A DNA stretch of 64,000 nucleotides, from positions 16,850,913 through 16,914,912 of the forward strand of contig NC_053147.1 in assembly GCF_016808335.1 (NCBI RefSeq), read 5' to 3'. Source of the stretch: Panicum virgatum. Taxonomy: Eukaryota > Streptophyta > Magnoliopsida > Poales > Poaceae. Positions 45,030-56,110 of this stretch are shown one piece after another (the first letter of the stretch is position 1; the number at the start of each line of letters is the position of its first letter). The position numbers were made by a program, and so were the translations under genes. The notes beneath the pieces were generated by a model. The model had not been told where the DNA came from, ran no database searches, and saw only the letters and a program-made list of their open reading frames with translations.

Positions 45030-45688
45030 TTAAGCGCATTTCCTGCTGGCATTTCCTGAAAGTTTCTGCCAGCAGGGAACACATGAATGCAATATCACAG
45101 AGACAGAGTGACTACAAGGCATCACAAAATGCAACCGCTGCATTCCCAACTTGGTACTGCCTCTACCAGTATTATTATTACATTGCTTAGAGGACCATTG
45201 AGATCTCCTGGCACTGCAAGCACGCACCTAGCCAAGAACACCGCATCCTCTTAGAATAGCAGAGAAAAAGAGGGCAGAGAGAAGAAGAGGGAAAAATGAT
45301 GTAGCTAGGAAAGCTAGATTAGTAGTAGCTGCTAGTTAAGATACCTAAGAGAGAGATATATATCTCGGACCATCAAGCCTCAATTCCCCACGAAGCTCAC
45401 ACCATCTGCGTCGTCTTCTCCCCGTGCTCAGCTCGCGGGTCGAGCGAGCACGAGGTCCAGCCGGCAGTGGGAGCCCAAGGCGCGCACCCTTCTCCCCTAT
45501 CTGTGCGGCCTTCCGTCCGGCTCCTTTCCTCTGTCGCCGCACATTGGCCAGGTACTCCTTCTAGAGCTCGCCCTGAACTCCATTCCGACAAGGGGACGGC
45601 GAGGGGAAGCAAGAAGGGCTAGCTGCTGGCTGTGTCTTCCAGAGAGTGAGCTTTACTGGAAGGGAGGACTGGAGGCTTGGCGGCTTGC

Positions 45689-45744
<56 letters not shown>

Positions 45745-45770
45745 AGGGCAAGGCAAGGGAAGGAAGCCAA
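45030..45770 (-). ncRNA. Probable minus-strand transcript, no convincing ORF
   Basis: A TATA box at 45794-45800 (minus TATATAA) is followed by a CT-rich leader with a (CT)26 run at 45743-45691, as in grass 5' leaders. Open frames downstream are short (an ATG near 45583 gives fewer than 30 codons; another frame gives 71). A perfect 10-bp stem, CCTGCTGGCA with TGCCAGCAGG around a 15-nt loop, lies at 45041-45075. AATAATAATA near 45173 could serve as a poly(A) signal. It may be a non-coding or precursor RNA, or the first exon of a gene whose coding exons I do not recognise. Confidence 0.3.
45691..45743. repeat. GA/CT microsatellite, about 26 units
   Basis: Uninterrupted (GA)n of 53 bp. Its place 50 bp after a minus-strand TATA box suggests that it lies in a transcribed leader. 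Confidence 0.97.
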
Positions 45771-45793
45771 GAGACTGAAGAACAGAGTGGTGC

Positions 45794-45800
45794 TTATATA
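45794..45800 (-). promoter_or_regulatory. Minus-strand TATA box
   Basis: TATATAA on the minus strand, with GGGGCC upstream and a CT-rich leader downstream. Expected start of transcription is near 45765-45770. Confidence 0.5.
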
Positions 45801-48800
45801 CAAAGGCCCCTCACATGGCTGATGGCTGCGAGGGCTGGAGGGGGAAGAAAGCGATTGGTTTAACAATTGGCCGTGGCATTGTGGGAGCATAGAGAATGGG
45901 AAGCATGTTTGTGGGGAACGCCAAAACGCACTTGCACGCCTTTCGAGGCGTGTTGGTGGCGATAAACAAGAGGGGGAAAAAACACACACACGCTAGTAAA
46001 CTGAATCTTAACGGAGCGTGTTGTGTTGGTGATTTTTTTCTCCTCCCTTTTCTCTCCAATGTGAAGCAAGCAGCATACTGATTACTGCCACTGAAGTGCT
46101 GGGCCATGAGGCATGTGTGCGCCTGTTGTTGGTGCAGGGAGAAATGGACCTTACATGGAGGGAGGGACACGGGAAAAGGGGTGGAATGGAATGGGCTTTC
46201 TGTTTGACTGCCTTGTCGAGCTGCCTGCTCCAGTCCTCCTCCTCTCTCTTTGCTTTTCTGGTGCTAAAGAGAAATATACTTTTTCTGTCCTTGTGGCGCT
46301 GCCTGCCATGATCAAAATGATTGAAGAATGAGGAAACGGTATAATTGCGGCCAGAAAAGTCCCTATGATTATCGGGCAAACTTGGTCAAAGAATTGAACC
46401 GGCAGAATGCATGGACTGAATTTTATACATTGGAAGAGATGCATGGATACTTGTATGTGTATTCTTACCAGGTCACTTTCAGTGCAGTTCTGAGATCTAG
46501 CTGAACTGCTGAAGAATACCAATACTAAAAAAAAATCAAAGTAGCTCATTTATGAATGCACTTTTGAAGGTTCGTAATTTTGCCATTTTGGCCAGTATTT
46601 TGGAATAGTTTGGATCAGTTTTTAGCTCACATATTTTTCTTTTCGACACAACAAAAGTTGAGAGCTACTTCTCTGCAAAGAAAACTGCATGCAGATAGTA
46701 AATGTGAGAGTTGCTTGTAATCTACTACTCCTGCAAATGCTTGCTGTGTTACTTTTATGGATGTGAATGGGTCACTCGACCTAACAAGATGGGGAACTTA
46801 CCTGCCGAGCTATATACACGACTAGCTGCATGCATGAGTATGAAGCAAAACAATAAGTAACCCATGATGATTCACTTTGGTGCAGACAGGGATCACTTCA
46901 TTAAAGGATAACCCATGGGCCTGTCAATGGTGCAGCTTCCATCTGTCGGATTAGTAGGGTTTAGGGTTTGTTAAAGGGGGATTAGGCCTCAGCTTAACCG
47001 CACTTCCCATGTGCGCTGCACTTAGGACTTAGCAGCGCCTCGCTTAATCGGCCATGGAAGGTTCACTCCCTTTCTCTCTCCTCTCGCTCTCTCAGTACTC
47101 TCTCTCTCTCTACCCATTCCCAGCATGCAAAGTAGAGGTAACATGCGTGTTAACGTTGTCAGAGGAATGGTCCCAGTCTTACTCTTATGCAACTTTATAA
47201 CCTTCCTTTGCTTTGTTAATGATTTTCCCCAAAAGCGGCCTGCTGGTGTAGAATAGGATTCTCTCCATGATAGAAGAGAAGGGCGCGGCTTGTTTACAGG
47301 CAGTTTTGATGACTTTCATGCAATGGCGCCATTGAGGACAGGAGACGCCTCAAATGGATGGGAGTGTTGGTGCGTGTGGTAGTGCTTCTTTGCAGGTCTC
47401 GAGGGGCGAGAAAAACAATGGGCTCGCGCCGTGGACGAAGCCATGATCCACAGCTGCTTGCTTCAGAAACAAGACGAAGAAAGGTCTGAGAAGGCCTCTG
47501 TGCTGCGGTGAGCTTCATCAAGGTGCTCATCATGTCCAATACAATACCGCTGCTGTTCGTCGGAAAGAAAATGAAAAAGGACAACACATAATTGCATGTT
47601 TTTGTCAAAAAGAAAACAATAATCCCAACATGCTGCCGTTGTGAGTTTGAGAATAATTTGTGCGTGCATCTCAGGCAGATCGACATGCAGTAATGCATGA
47701 ACTGGTGGTAACAGTAAACGCGTCCTTTCGAACTACTCCTGGTTAATAAGCCGCATTCATAAACATGGACCATCACATATGGAGTTCTGCTGCAGGATCG
47801 GAGCAGGACGTCCCTAAAAGAGGACAGAAAGCTTCAGCTGGTGGTCAAATACTCAAATTTGATAGATTCTCTTCTCTCACACAAACACACTCTCTTTCGA
47901 GACTCTGAAGGCTGGTGTTTGTTGCTGCCGGGCTGCTGGCCACTGCCGGTGGGCATGCACAGGCTGCCAGCGTGTACGTCTGTTCTCTGGTCATTCCGGG
48001 TTGGTGATCAACTTTAGGATGCATGCATGCATGAGCATGGCTGCATGACACAGATGGAGGCGGGGAAAGGAAGCTTGATTTTTCAGCTGGCGACGAGCAG
48101 AAAACGAAAGGGGAGGCTTCCTTTGCCCAACACCCTTTTTTCTCTTCGTTTGGTGCCCGGGAATGTGCACGCGAAGTCGCGAAGTGGTGCTGTGCGACCG
48201 TGTAGCCCAGCAAAGCAAAGCAGAGCATCTCCCTCCTTTTGTTCGCTTGTGTCTGGTGCTCTCCTCTTGTTCTTTTGTGTTTCTTCCCGGGAGAAGCGTG
48301 GCTCTAAAGGAAATGCTGTACCGCCGAGAGCAAAATGTGATTCATTCTGCCGGGTCTTTTTGTAACTAGGCCGGTACACACTGATGCGCAAGCAAAACAA
48401 TTCAACGTGCATGTCCCTGTCCGCAAGTGTCAACGAAGACTGAAGAGTGAAAGGGGGGAAACCAACCACTACTGTGTACTGTCACATGCATGGAAGTCTT
48501 TGGATTGAATGTGAAAGACAACGGAGCAGATAAGGTAGAAAAACACGCAGCGAGATGACAGCAGTAGTGTAGATTACTGAGAGCCTTTTTTTTCAGCTCA
48601 ACTCATGATCGGCAAATCTGTTCACCGAAAGGAGCCCATCATACGTGTCTGCCACGCCCGCCCAACGCCTCTCGGCCATCAGCTTTCCATCACCGGCGCC
48701 GAGCTCGTCTGCATGCTAAAGCGCGCGGCCAGCGCAGACGTGAAGCAAACGTTCGGAAAATCAACCCCCCCGTCGCTTTTTTTCGCGCCGGCGAACGCCG

Positions 48801-49645
48801 TCGACCGCTGTGGCGGCGAATGAGCGGCCAGCGCGTACGGGCGCGCGTGCGTGCATGCTCCTGTCGTCCCCGCTCGACATACATCAGGAGCACGTAACCG
48901 CCTTTTGCTTCGTTAACTCTCTCTTGGAAGCCAAGGAAGATGGAAGGGAAATCTGGAGGCCGGCCCGGGGGCCACGCGTGGCGACGGCGTGCTGGAATAG
49001 GATAGGATGACCGGGGCGCGCGCGGCGGAGAGAGTCGGCGGCGCAGCGGCGGAGGGGGAGGAGGAAAAAGGCGGTGCTCGCGAGCTCGGCGCGAGGGGGG
49101 GGGGGGGGGGGGGTGAGCGGAGTAGAGTAAGCCCAATCATTGGGCACTCAACCGCGGTCCACGTCCGCGGCCCGGCGCGCGACACGGCGAGCGGCGCGTG
49201 CGGCGGCGCGCGGGCGGCCCCCCACCGTTCCGCCGCCCCGAGCGCGAGGGCGCACGCGCGCGCGTGGAGGGCACTGGGGGCTTCGCCGTTGTTGGTGGTG
49301 GCCTACTGGCGTTGGGTGGCCGGGGGCCGGCCGGCTCTGGTGGGCGGTGGGTGCCGTGCCTGGCCCGTGCCGCCCGGCCGTGATGGTGATCCCGCCCGGT
49401 CCGGCACTCCGGCCACTGTTGGTGATGCGAGTGGTCCGTCCTTCCCGCACGTTCCTTTGCCCGTGCCTGCCGAGCGCGCAGGCGCCCGGGCCGGGCACCG
49501 GGCTTCGATGGGCTGAAGGACTATGGCGAACGCATCGCTGGATGGCCGGCCCAAAGGTAAGACGGGGAACAAACAAACTCGGAGCTCACTGCAATAGACT
49601 GGGAGATGAGAGGAAGGCTGGGCCGTGGTGGTCCGTGCGATGTCG
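45801..49645. other. Intergenic or regulatory DNA, no gene seen
   Basis: Mixed sequence with CT-rich runs (47075-47115), a TAGGGTTTAGGGTTT-like stretch near 46957, and a GC-rich block from 48640. A run of 19 G occurs at 49095-49113. ORFs here lack motifs and have poor composition. The last kilobase is probably the promoter side of the plus-strand gene now cut off by the MULE. Confidence 0.35.
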
Positions 49646-49654
49646 AAGCTTCCC
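49646..49654. repeat. MULE target-site duplication AAGCTTCCC, left copy
   Basis: Nine bases repeated perfectly at 54835-54843. Nine base pairs is the standard Mutator duplication. Confidence 0.92.
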
Positions 49655-50107
49655 GTGTTCTTTTCTTTTTTATATTAAAAAAAAATCAAAATTTCAAAAA
49701 TATATGTCCGTTTTGAAAAATTTCAAAACTACCCCCGGTCGCCCTATGGGGGGCGACAAGCCCTAGATATAATTTTTTTTTCTTCAAATTTGCAACGAGG
49801 TCCGTGGCCGAAAAAAAATGAAAGGGGGGCATGTTGCCCCCCAACGGGCGACAGGGGGGCCTGTCGCCCCCCTCGAGCGACCGGTGGCCCCCGCCCACAG
49901 GCGCGACTGGGGGCCTGTCGCCCCCCCGGGCGAAAGGGGGGGTGTCGCCCCCCCTCGGGCGACCGGGCCATACCCCCCTATATAAGCATCCGACTCCATT
50001 TCCTCCTCATTTGAGTCCGAAAATCCCACCAAAAATCCAGAAAAATAGAGAGGGGGGAGGAGAAGGAAAACGGCGAAGCCCTGCCGGATTCCGCACTTGT
50101 GATCTGC
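49655..50107. repeat. Left terminal inverted repeat of the MULE, with G/C-rich repeat arms
   Basis: Pairs with 54482-54834. It contains several short inverted units of the type GGGGGGCGACA/TGTCGCCCCCC at 49740-49975, more copies than the right end (about 100 bp longer). The inner 60 bp (AAATAGAGAGGGG to GTGATCTGCAG) matches the right end closely. A CTATATAAG TATA-like motif near 49977 could be the transposase promoter. Confidence 0.88.
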
Positions 50108-50471
50108 AGGTTAGTACATTTAGTTTATGTATTTTTCTATTGGTATTGTAGAGTAATTTAATTTAATTAGTGCTATAGTAGAACTATTTAAGTAGGAGTT
50201 TAATGATACTTTAGTTACGTAGTAGTAAATTAGTTTAGAAAATTAGTACTACGCATTTATTATTACAATTGCAGTACTATTAAAGACTTGTTTATAAATT
50301 AATTACGATTTAGAATAGAATTTGGCATATGCAGTATAGAATTTGAGTGTCATCACGTAGTTATGAATACTTATACGTTGTAGTTGAATTCCATATTTAG
50401 TTTTTACGGATTATTGAATAAGGTAGTGAAGTAAAGAGTATAACTCGATAAGTATTCTGTGATATACAGAT

Positions 50472-52093
50472 ATGTCGAGCAAGATGCAATTTCAAATATT
50501 TTATGGTGACTATAATGTTTTGTATGGGCCAAATGGAGTAGACCTTTCTGCCTTTAAGTGCACATCTAGCGCCATAGATAAACCTCTGGAAAGGAGTTTT
50601 GGTTCCATATGTAAGTGGTTGCAGCGTGGGTTCCGTTGACACATGTGATGACCGTCCAGTCTCTTGTTAATTGGGAGGTAGAAAGTGATTTATGAGAATT
50701 GATGATGATACACAGCACTGATGACTGGTAGAAGTACATACAAACAGCTCTAGAGCATGGGTGGCCTCTGGCCATTCTTGTTCAAATCCGGGAGAAGACA
50801 CAAAATGAAATCCAACATGGTGCAGATCAAGCAACTCCGAGTATTCGAAGAGAGACCAATTATGTTGAGCAAGATGAGTCAGAAGAGATAGAGAACCAAA
50901 ATATGGGACCACAGGACCTTGCTGATGAGGGAGAGAGGATACATAGCATTGTGGACGAGATGGAGGCAGAAGACCAAACCGCAATAGAGATGAAAGAATA
51001 TGAGGGCTCATCTGATGACGAGCAGTACTCATTGCCAAAAGAGTGGAAGGAGCATGGTTTTGGCAATCATGTCGCAGAAGACGTACGAAATCAGGAGTGG
51101 GAGTACAGAGGGAATGAGGTAGTGCAAGGTGCAACATATCCAAACATTGAAGTCGTAAAAAATGCTGTGAGACTATGGGCAATATCATTGAAACGAGAAC
51201 TCAGAGTCGTAAAGTCTGGCAGTAAAGAATATGAGGTGAAGTGTGTGAATGATGGATGTCCTTGGCGAGTACATGTATTTAAGGGAAAATGGAAGTCGAA
51301 CTGGAAATGTTCCATTGTGACAGAGCACACTTGTTTGCTGTCAGAAGTTCTTCCCTCGCATCGCAATATATCATGCGACTTTGTTGCAAAGCAAATATAT
51401 GGGTTGATTATGGACAACTTAAATTATGAGCAAAAAATGATTGTTCGACACATTGAGCAGACTTACCAGTACACCATTAGTTATTTGAAGGCATGACGGG
51501 CTAAACAAAAGGTGTTCAAGATGCGGTTCGGCACATACGAGGCATCATATGATAACCTACCTCGTATGTTATCCCATGTTGCTGCTAGAAATCCTGGAAG
51601 CTTTTATGACACATACCTCGTACCAGCCGTGACTAGGGGGCAAATAATTATGCAACGAGCCTTCTTTTGCATATGTGCTTGTGTTAGAGCATTTCAGTGT
51701 TGTCTTCCGGTGATCTGTATTGATGTCACATTTCTGACTGGAAGGTATAAATGTCAGATACTCACCGCAATCGGGGTTGATTGCAACAACCAAATAGTTC
51801 CGCTCGTATTTGCATTTGTTGAGAATGAGAACTTAGACAGTTGGTATTGGTTCCTTGAACGAGTGAAGGTTCATGTTGTTGCTGCACGTCCAGATGTGTG
51901 CATTATTAGTGATAGGCATGCAGGTCTGCTGCAATCAATACTGAAATTGCAACGTGGAACTGCGACAACGCCTCCATTGTGGCCCGATGTCCAAAACAGG
52001 TGGTGCATTAGGCATATGAGTGCAAACTTCTATGACCACTTCAAGAACAAGGATCTTAAGAACCTGTTTAAGAGGTTGTGCACCCAAAATTAA
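50472..52093 (+). pseudogene. MULE transposase (MuDR family), decayed
   Basis: The start region (ATG 50472) reads the N-terminal YGPNGVDLSAF motif and stops at TGA 50637-50639. From about 50740 one frame runs on, with the MuDR DNA-binding domain at 51120-51400 (VKNAVRLWAISLKRELRV, CPWRVHVFKG, ITEHTC-like VTEHTC). A TGA at 51494-51496 falls where a Trp is usual. The DDE transposase domain follows: CIDVTFLTGRYK (first D), WYWFLERVK, IISDRHAGLLQSI (second D), and RWCIRHMSANF, the C-x2-H motif. TAA at 52091-52093 ends it. Recognisable sequence goes on for some 150 bp, and the SWIM zinc finger expected after it is absent, so the C-terminus was deleted. It would cut and paste the element. Confidence 0.88.
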
Positions 52094-52405
52094 CAGAGAA
52101 AATTCAATGCATTATGGCAGATGCTTGATCAGTTGACTGCAGAGCTAGTGAAGGTAAGGGCATCAGGAACAGGCAACCACACCAGCTCACCTTCAAAGCA
52201 GTCTCTCTGGCGAGGACGACGGACATGTCATTCTACAGCGAAGGTCTGTGGCGTGTAGTGGGGAAGGCGGCATCTAGGCGCGATCGACCGAGCGGCAGCA
52301 ATGCAGTGCTGTGAGTCTGCATGCACAGAGATGCATCGAGTAGTCATTTCGAGAATCGAATCTAGCCTTTTCAGCACTCAAACACCAAAGCTCATTGTAT
52401 ACCCA

Positions 52406-53112
52406 ATGTCTGGAGGCGGGTCTAGCGGGAAGAATTACTACGGTTTTGGGAAAGGAAAAGGGGGAAGAAAGAGAGACCCCATAATATGGGAGGGGCCTCT
52501 TGGACCTGATTCCTTTCCGGAACCAGTGTTTGAGTTTTCGCCACAGCACAAGAGTGAATTTACCAATGAAACTCCTCTTCGACAATACGATAACCGTAGA
52601 GAACCGTGGCCAAAATGCAGATATGGTGAGGACTGCTTAGTGCAGATGTGCACCGACGGGATGGATGACGATCGGCGTTTCTTTAAATGTCCACACGCAT
52701 GGGTAATACTCGGTTGTTTCATTTCTTTATCTTCAATGAGACACCTTACATGAAATTTGTTTTGCAGTCTTCCGATGCTTCAGAAAACTGTGGTTTTACT
52801 AGGTGGGTCGATCCTGCTCCAATTGATTCTGTTCAGGAGTTCATCGAGTACCTCCAGATAAAGATTTTTGATCTGGAATGCAAGGTGAACCATTATGAGG
52901 AAGTGAGCGAGGGTAACAAAGACGACGAAGATGATGATACCAGTAATGCTACCGGTTCACAAGATGAACCATGCACTATTCCTTACTGCAACTGCCCTTG
53001 TCACAAGAAGAAGGGCCCTGCGCCTCCGGCACCACCGCCTGCACCACCTGCAATGGGTGGATACTGCAGAGAAGGCTCAACGCAGTTTGCTACGTGGGGG
53101 TACGGCTACTAG
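52406..53112 (+). CDS. GRF zinc-finger protein of the MULE, two exons
   Basis: Exon 1 52406-52702 (99 codons) and exon 2 52768-53112 (115 codons with stop) join in frame across a 65-bp intron with GTAATA and TTTTGCAG ends. The N-terminus is Gly/Lys-rich (GKGKGGRKRD). Residues 75-125 form a GRF-type zinc finger: PKCRYGEDC, RRFFKCPHAW, then ENCGFTRWVDP after the splice. A short coiled coil and acidic stretch follow, then a Cys-rich CNCPCHKKKG and a Pro-rich tail. GRF fingers bind single-stranded nucleic acid in several DNA-repair proteins; a role here is inferred only. An in-frame ATG upstream is possible but 52406 gives the best N-terminus. No break is seen, in contrast to the transposase. Confidence 0.75.
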
Positions 53113-53596
53113 GATTACCCTAGTGCTAGTGACATGCTGCATCATTGTGTTTGTTGTGTGTTTTTTTAAATTACCTAAGGCATGTTAGGTTAGTCTGGAA
53201 TTTGTTTATCGTAGTTTGCAACGGGTTCTGCCATGCCACTGCATGCGTGATGTGTGTTTCATTATCGTTGTATTATGATGTAAAATTTGATGGTTCACAT
53301 TATGTAATGCATTTCTTAGTTCTTATTTCTTATCGTTATATTAATTAAATATGTGCTTTTTAGTATTCTAGTGACATGAAAAGCTCCGAAAATATTAAGG
53401 ACAAGTTCAAACATTTCATAGATTCCCAGCTACAACTGTAAATTAATGGTAAAAGTTACAACACACAGAGTCAAGCTCTCAACTGAAAACATAAACAACT
53501 AATTGCAGTGGCATGTGCATGCGACAAGGTAATTTCTTTTTGCATCTAAACCTACCATGACTTATGGAATGTAAAATGCCGGGATTACATGGTACT

Positions 53597-54207
53597 ACTC
53601 TACTGAGTGCACCGAGGATATTTGCCCTTCCTAATTGCTTCGGGGCCGGATTCCTTCGCACGGCGTGCCCTCTCTCGCTTTCTCTCTCTGTCAGCTTCAC
53701 GTTCGGCCGCCGCCTTACGATCCACCTCCTCCATCCTCTTGTGGATCTCTTCTTACTCTTTCTTGCGCTTCTTCTCTTGCTGTTCCTCGTGCTTCATTCG
53801 GTGCCAACGTTCTGCAGCCCACTTTTGTTCCACAAAATTCTTTGCCTGCTGCGACTGCACGGTGTCGAACCACTATATAAAATCACAAAGAGGCGGAGGA
53901 TACTTTGTCCAACAAAAGTTAGAATCATAAATCAATGTTAGGTCACAAAGAAAAATAGTGTATGTTGTCCTGCTACTTTGGCCCGGTCTTTGCCGTATCG
54001 CTTAGGTGGATCATATTCGTAGTTCTCACACATAAAGAACATCATGTCGTAGTCATCTCCTAAAACCTCAGATTGCATGAATTTGCATAACGAACCGCAG
54101 AAGCACATTGGCACATCAATTTCTTCAGGTACGGTGGCTACACACTTGCTCCACGGAATGTAGGTTGATCCTGACGAAGACATTGACGCTATAGTGTGGT
54201 GCGCCAA
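53597..54207 (-). pseudogene. Second, convergent MULE gene: GRF-like finger plus coiled coil
   Basis: Exon 1 starts at ATG 54207 or 54183 and reads MSSSGSTYIPWSKC, then MCFCGSLCKFMQSEVLGDDY and FFMCENYEYDPP, a Cys pattern like a GRF finger, ending near 54000 with a GTAGCA donor. After about 90 bp, exon 2 (about 53900-53597) reads PPPLCDF, then WFDTVQSQQ and a long Glu/Lys/Arg coiled coil (HRMKHEEQQEKKRKKE, then KRMEEVDRKAAAERE) ending PRCTQ. Two stops (a TAG before WFDT and a TAA in the coiled coil) break exon 2. The gene faces the GRF ORF tail to tail. Similar ORFs recur with grass MULEs as far as I recall; function unknown. Confidence 0.62.
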
Positions 54208-54481
54208 ATGACGAACAATGATTTAAATAATGCACATATCGTATACCAAATCGATGCGTGAAAATAGAGGTACTGTCATAATTCTATTGTCTTATGCTGC
54301 AATATCAATAAGGTACTGTCATAATTCTATTTTAATGCATAATTAATTTAAAAAAAAGTCTGTAATAGTACTCAAATTGTAATACTAAACGAGTGTTCTA
54401 AAGTACCAAATCTAATTCAGCTAATCCGCTAATTAAATTAAATTATTATACAATATCAACGGATTCATACGGAAGTTACCG

Positions 54482-54834
54482 GTAGATCACAAGTGCGGAA
54501 TTCGGTAGAGCTTCGCCGCTTTTCTTCTCCTCACCCCTCTCTTTTTTTCTGATTTTTTAGACTCAAATGACAAGGGAATGGCGGCCAGGGCTCTTATATA
54601 GGGGAGGGACCCTGTCATCCCTGGAGTGGGCGACAGGCCACTGTCGCCCCGTCGCCCATTGGGGGGCGACATGCCCCCTTTCATTTTTTTCGGCCATGGA
54701 CCTCGTTGCAAATTTGAAGAAAAAAAATACATCTAGGGCCATACGGCGACCGGGGTATTTTTGAAAATTTTCAAAACGAACATATATTTTTGAAATTTTG
54801 ATTTTTTTTAAATATAAAAAAGAAAAAAAAGCTC
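54482..54834. repeat. Right terminal inverted repeat of the MULE
   Basis: Reverse complement of the left end, with fewer GGGCGAC units. Identity is highest in the outermost 100 bp and innermost 60 bp. Confidence 0.88.
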
Positions 54835-54843
54835 AAGCTTCCC
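54835..54843. repeat. MULE target-site duplication AAGCTTCCC, right copy
   Basis: Perfect copy of 49646-49654. Confidence 0.92.
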
Positions 54844-54949
54844 ATCCGAGCGAGAGGAGCAGCGGCGGAGAGAAGCCTGAGCCCTGAGCTCGATACCGTG
54901 TGTGATCGGCCGTCGCGCCCTCCTTCGTCGGGGCGTGGAGCACCTCCAG
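54844..54949 (+). other. Putative non-coding first exon of the coiled-coil gene
   Basis: GC-rich, leader-like sequence ending GCACCTCCAG and followed by GTATCC, a plausible donor. No ORF. It begins at the MULE insertion point, so the true start of transcription may lie on the far side of the MULE near 49600. Confidence 0.35.
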
Positions 54950-56110
54950 GTATCCCATCCTCTCTCTCCGCCACGTGCGATTCGTGCTTCTCCGCCCGTG
55001 CGATAGATGTGGAGGCGTGAGTCGGGTAGTGAACTCGGCGAATCACCCCCTTGCAGATGCTTGACGTTTTTTCATTCATGTGTGAATCTCATTTCTGAGA
55101 TCTGAACTGCAATGTGTTGGGGGAGGGTTTTCCGAAATTTCCCTGTCCAGAAATCTTGAACTGATTTAGATAATCATCATTTGGGTTTAATTTCATTTTA
55201 GCCGTGACTACATATGTTAATTTTGTATCGATGCCTTTGATCATACCTTGCAAGTATCTATTTCCTGTTGGAGCCTTCTCATTGTACCTGTTGATGTGAA
55301 CCCATAAAAACACTATATATGCATTCTACTCTTGTGAAACATGAAATCCAGGCAGGATTGCACTTAGAAAACTCTGAATGAAACATAGGCAATTTATTCA
55401 GATCATATTTATCCTTTTCTAAAACACAAGGCTTGTAGCTGCATCCTTTTTGACCTGATGTTTTCAAGTGCTACTGACCAAGTGTAGCTACCTCTGCTGT
55501 CAGTACGTGGATGGCTAATTTTAAAAGTTGTTTTCAGCATGAACTTAAATTTGAAATTTGTTTACATAACTGGAGCAAATAAAGGTCTCTTTTTGCCAGC
55601 AAGGTTTGCTGTTTGTTACCAGTACTAGAAGAAGTGATCTGTTTATATTGAGACCCACAAAGACTAATAATTGTTTTTAAGTCCCTGCATGTTGTGTGGT
55701 ACATCTCCTTTTTCTGGACTCAGCCTGCTGAATCCAACCCTTCTGCATCTCAATTTTCATTTGAGAAAACTACCTATGTCTGACAAATCTTTTAGTGTTA
55801 TGTGCTCGTGGAGTATTGTTTATTCAGAGCTGTCATCTCTGCTACCTTCATGTTGTTTATATACTCCGGAGTTTTACATCATAAACTGATGCCCTCATGT
55901 GGGTTGATAATGCTGGGGCAAAGCGCCATCGGCGGAAGCTGATATTTCCCCCCCTTGAAACGCAGCTTGCACTAGCTTCCTCTTAGACAAAAAACTGAAC
56001 TGCAAAAATTCTGAAATGTAATTTCATACTTCCGTATCATATCTGATGTAGGATTTTTTATTATTTTTACACCAAAATTCAGATTCAGATAGCACATTGG
56101 ATTGGCTGCC
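54950..56110 (+). other. Probable intron DNA, nothing coding recognised
   Basis: AT-rich, T-rich on the plus strand as expected of plant introns. A TTGCAG near 55050 and other acceptor-like sites occur, but no exon can be supported. Confidence 0.35.

Larger units (their letters stand above)
49655..54834 (+). mobile_element. Mutator-like element (MULE) with three genes
   Basis: A 5180-bp element with long inverted repeats (49655-50107 and 54482-54834), ends GTGTTCTTTTC and GAGCTTTTTTTT in outward reading, and a perfect 9-bp duplication. It encodes a MuDR-type transposase and a GRF zinc-finger protein on the plus strand, and a convergent GRF-like protein on the minus strand. Transposase is broken and shortened, so the copy should need a helper. 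It lies just upstream of a transcribed region beginning at 54844. Confidence 0.92.

Noticed and set aside
45041..45075. 10-bp perfect stem as a miRNA precursor
   Set aside because: Stem is far too short for a plant precursor and no known mature sequence is present; kept only as a note in the transcript entry.
45363..45390. Resemblance to miR166 (TCGGACCA...AATTCCCC) inside the minus-strand unit
   Set aside because: The match needs inserted bases in the middle, lies on the wrong strand for the transcript, and no foldback partner for a miRNA/miRNA* duplex is visible nearby.
46957..46975. TAGGGTTTAGGGTTT as interstitial telomere repeat
   Set aside because: Only about two imperfect units; such telobox-like motifs are common in plant promoters.
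49095..49113. Run of 19 G as a functional element
   Set aside because: A homopolymer of this length is prone to slippage and assembly error; no flanking structure suggests function.
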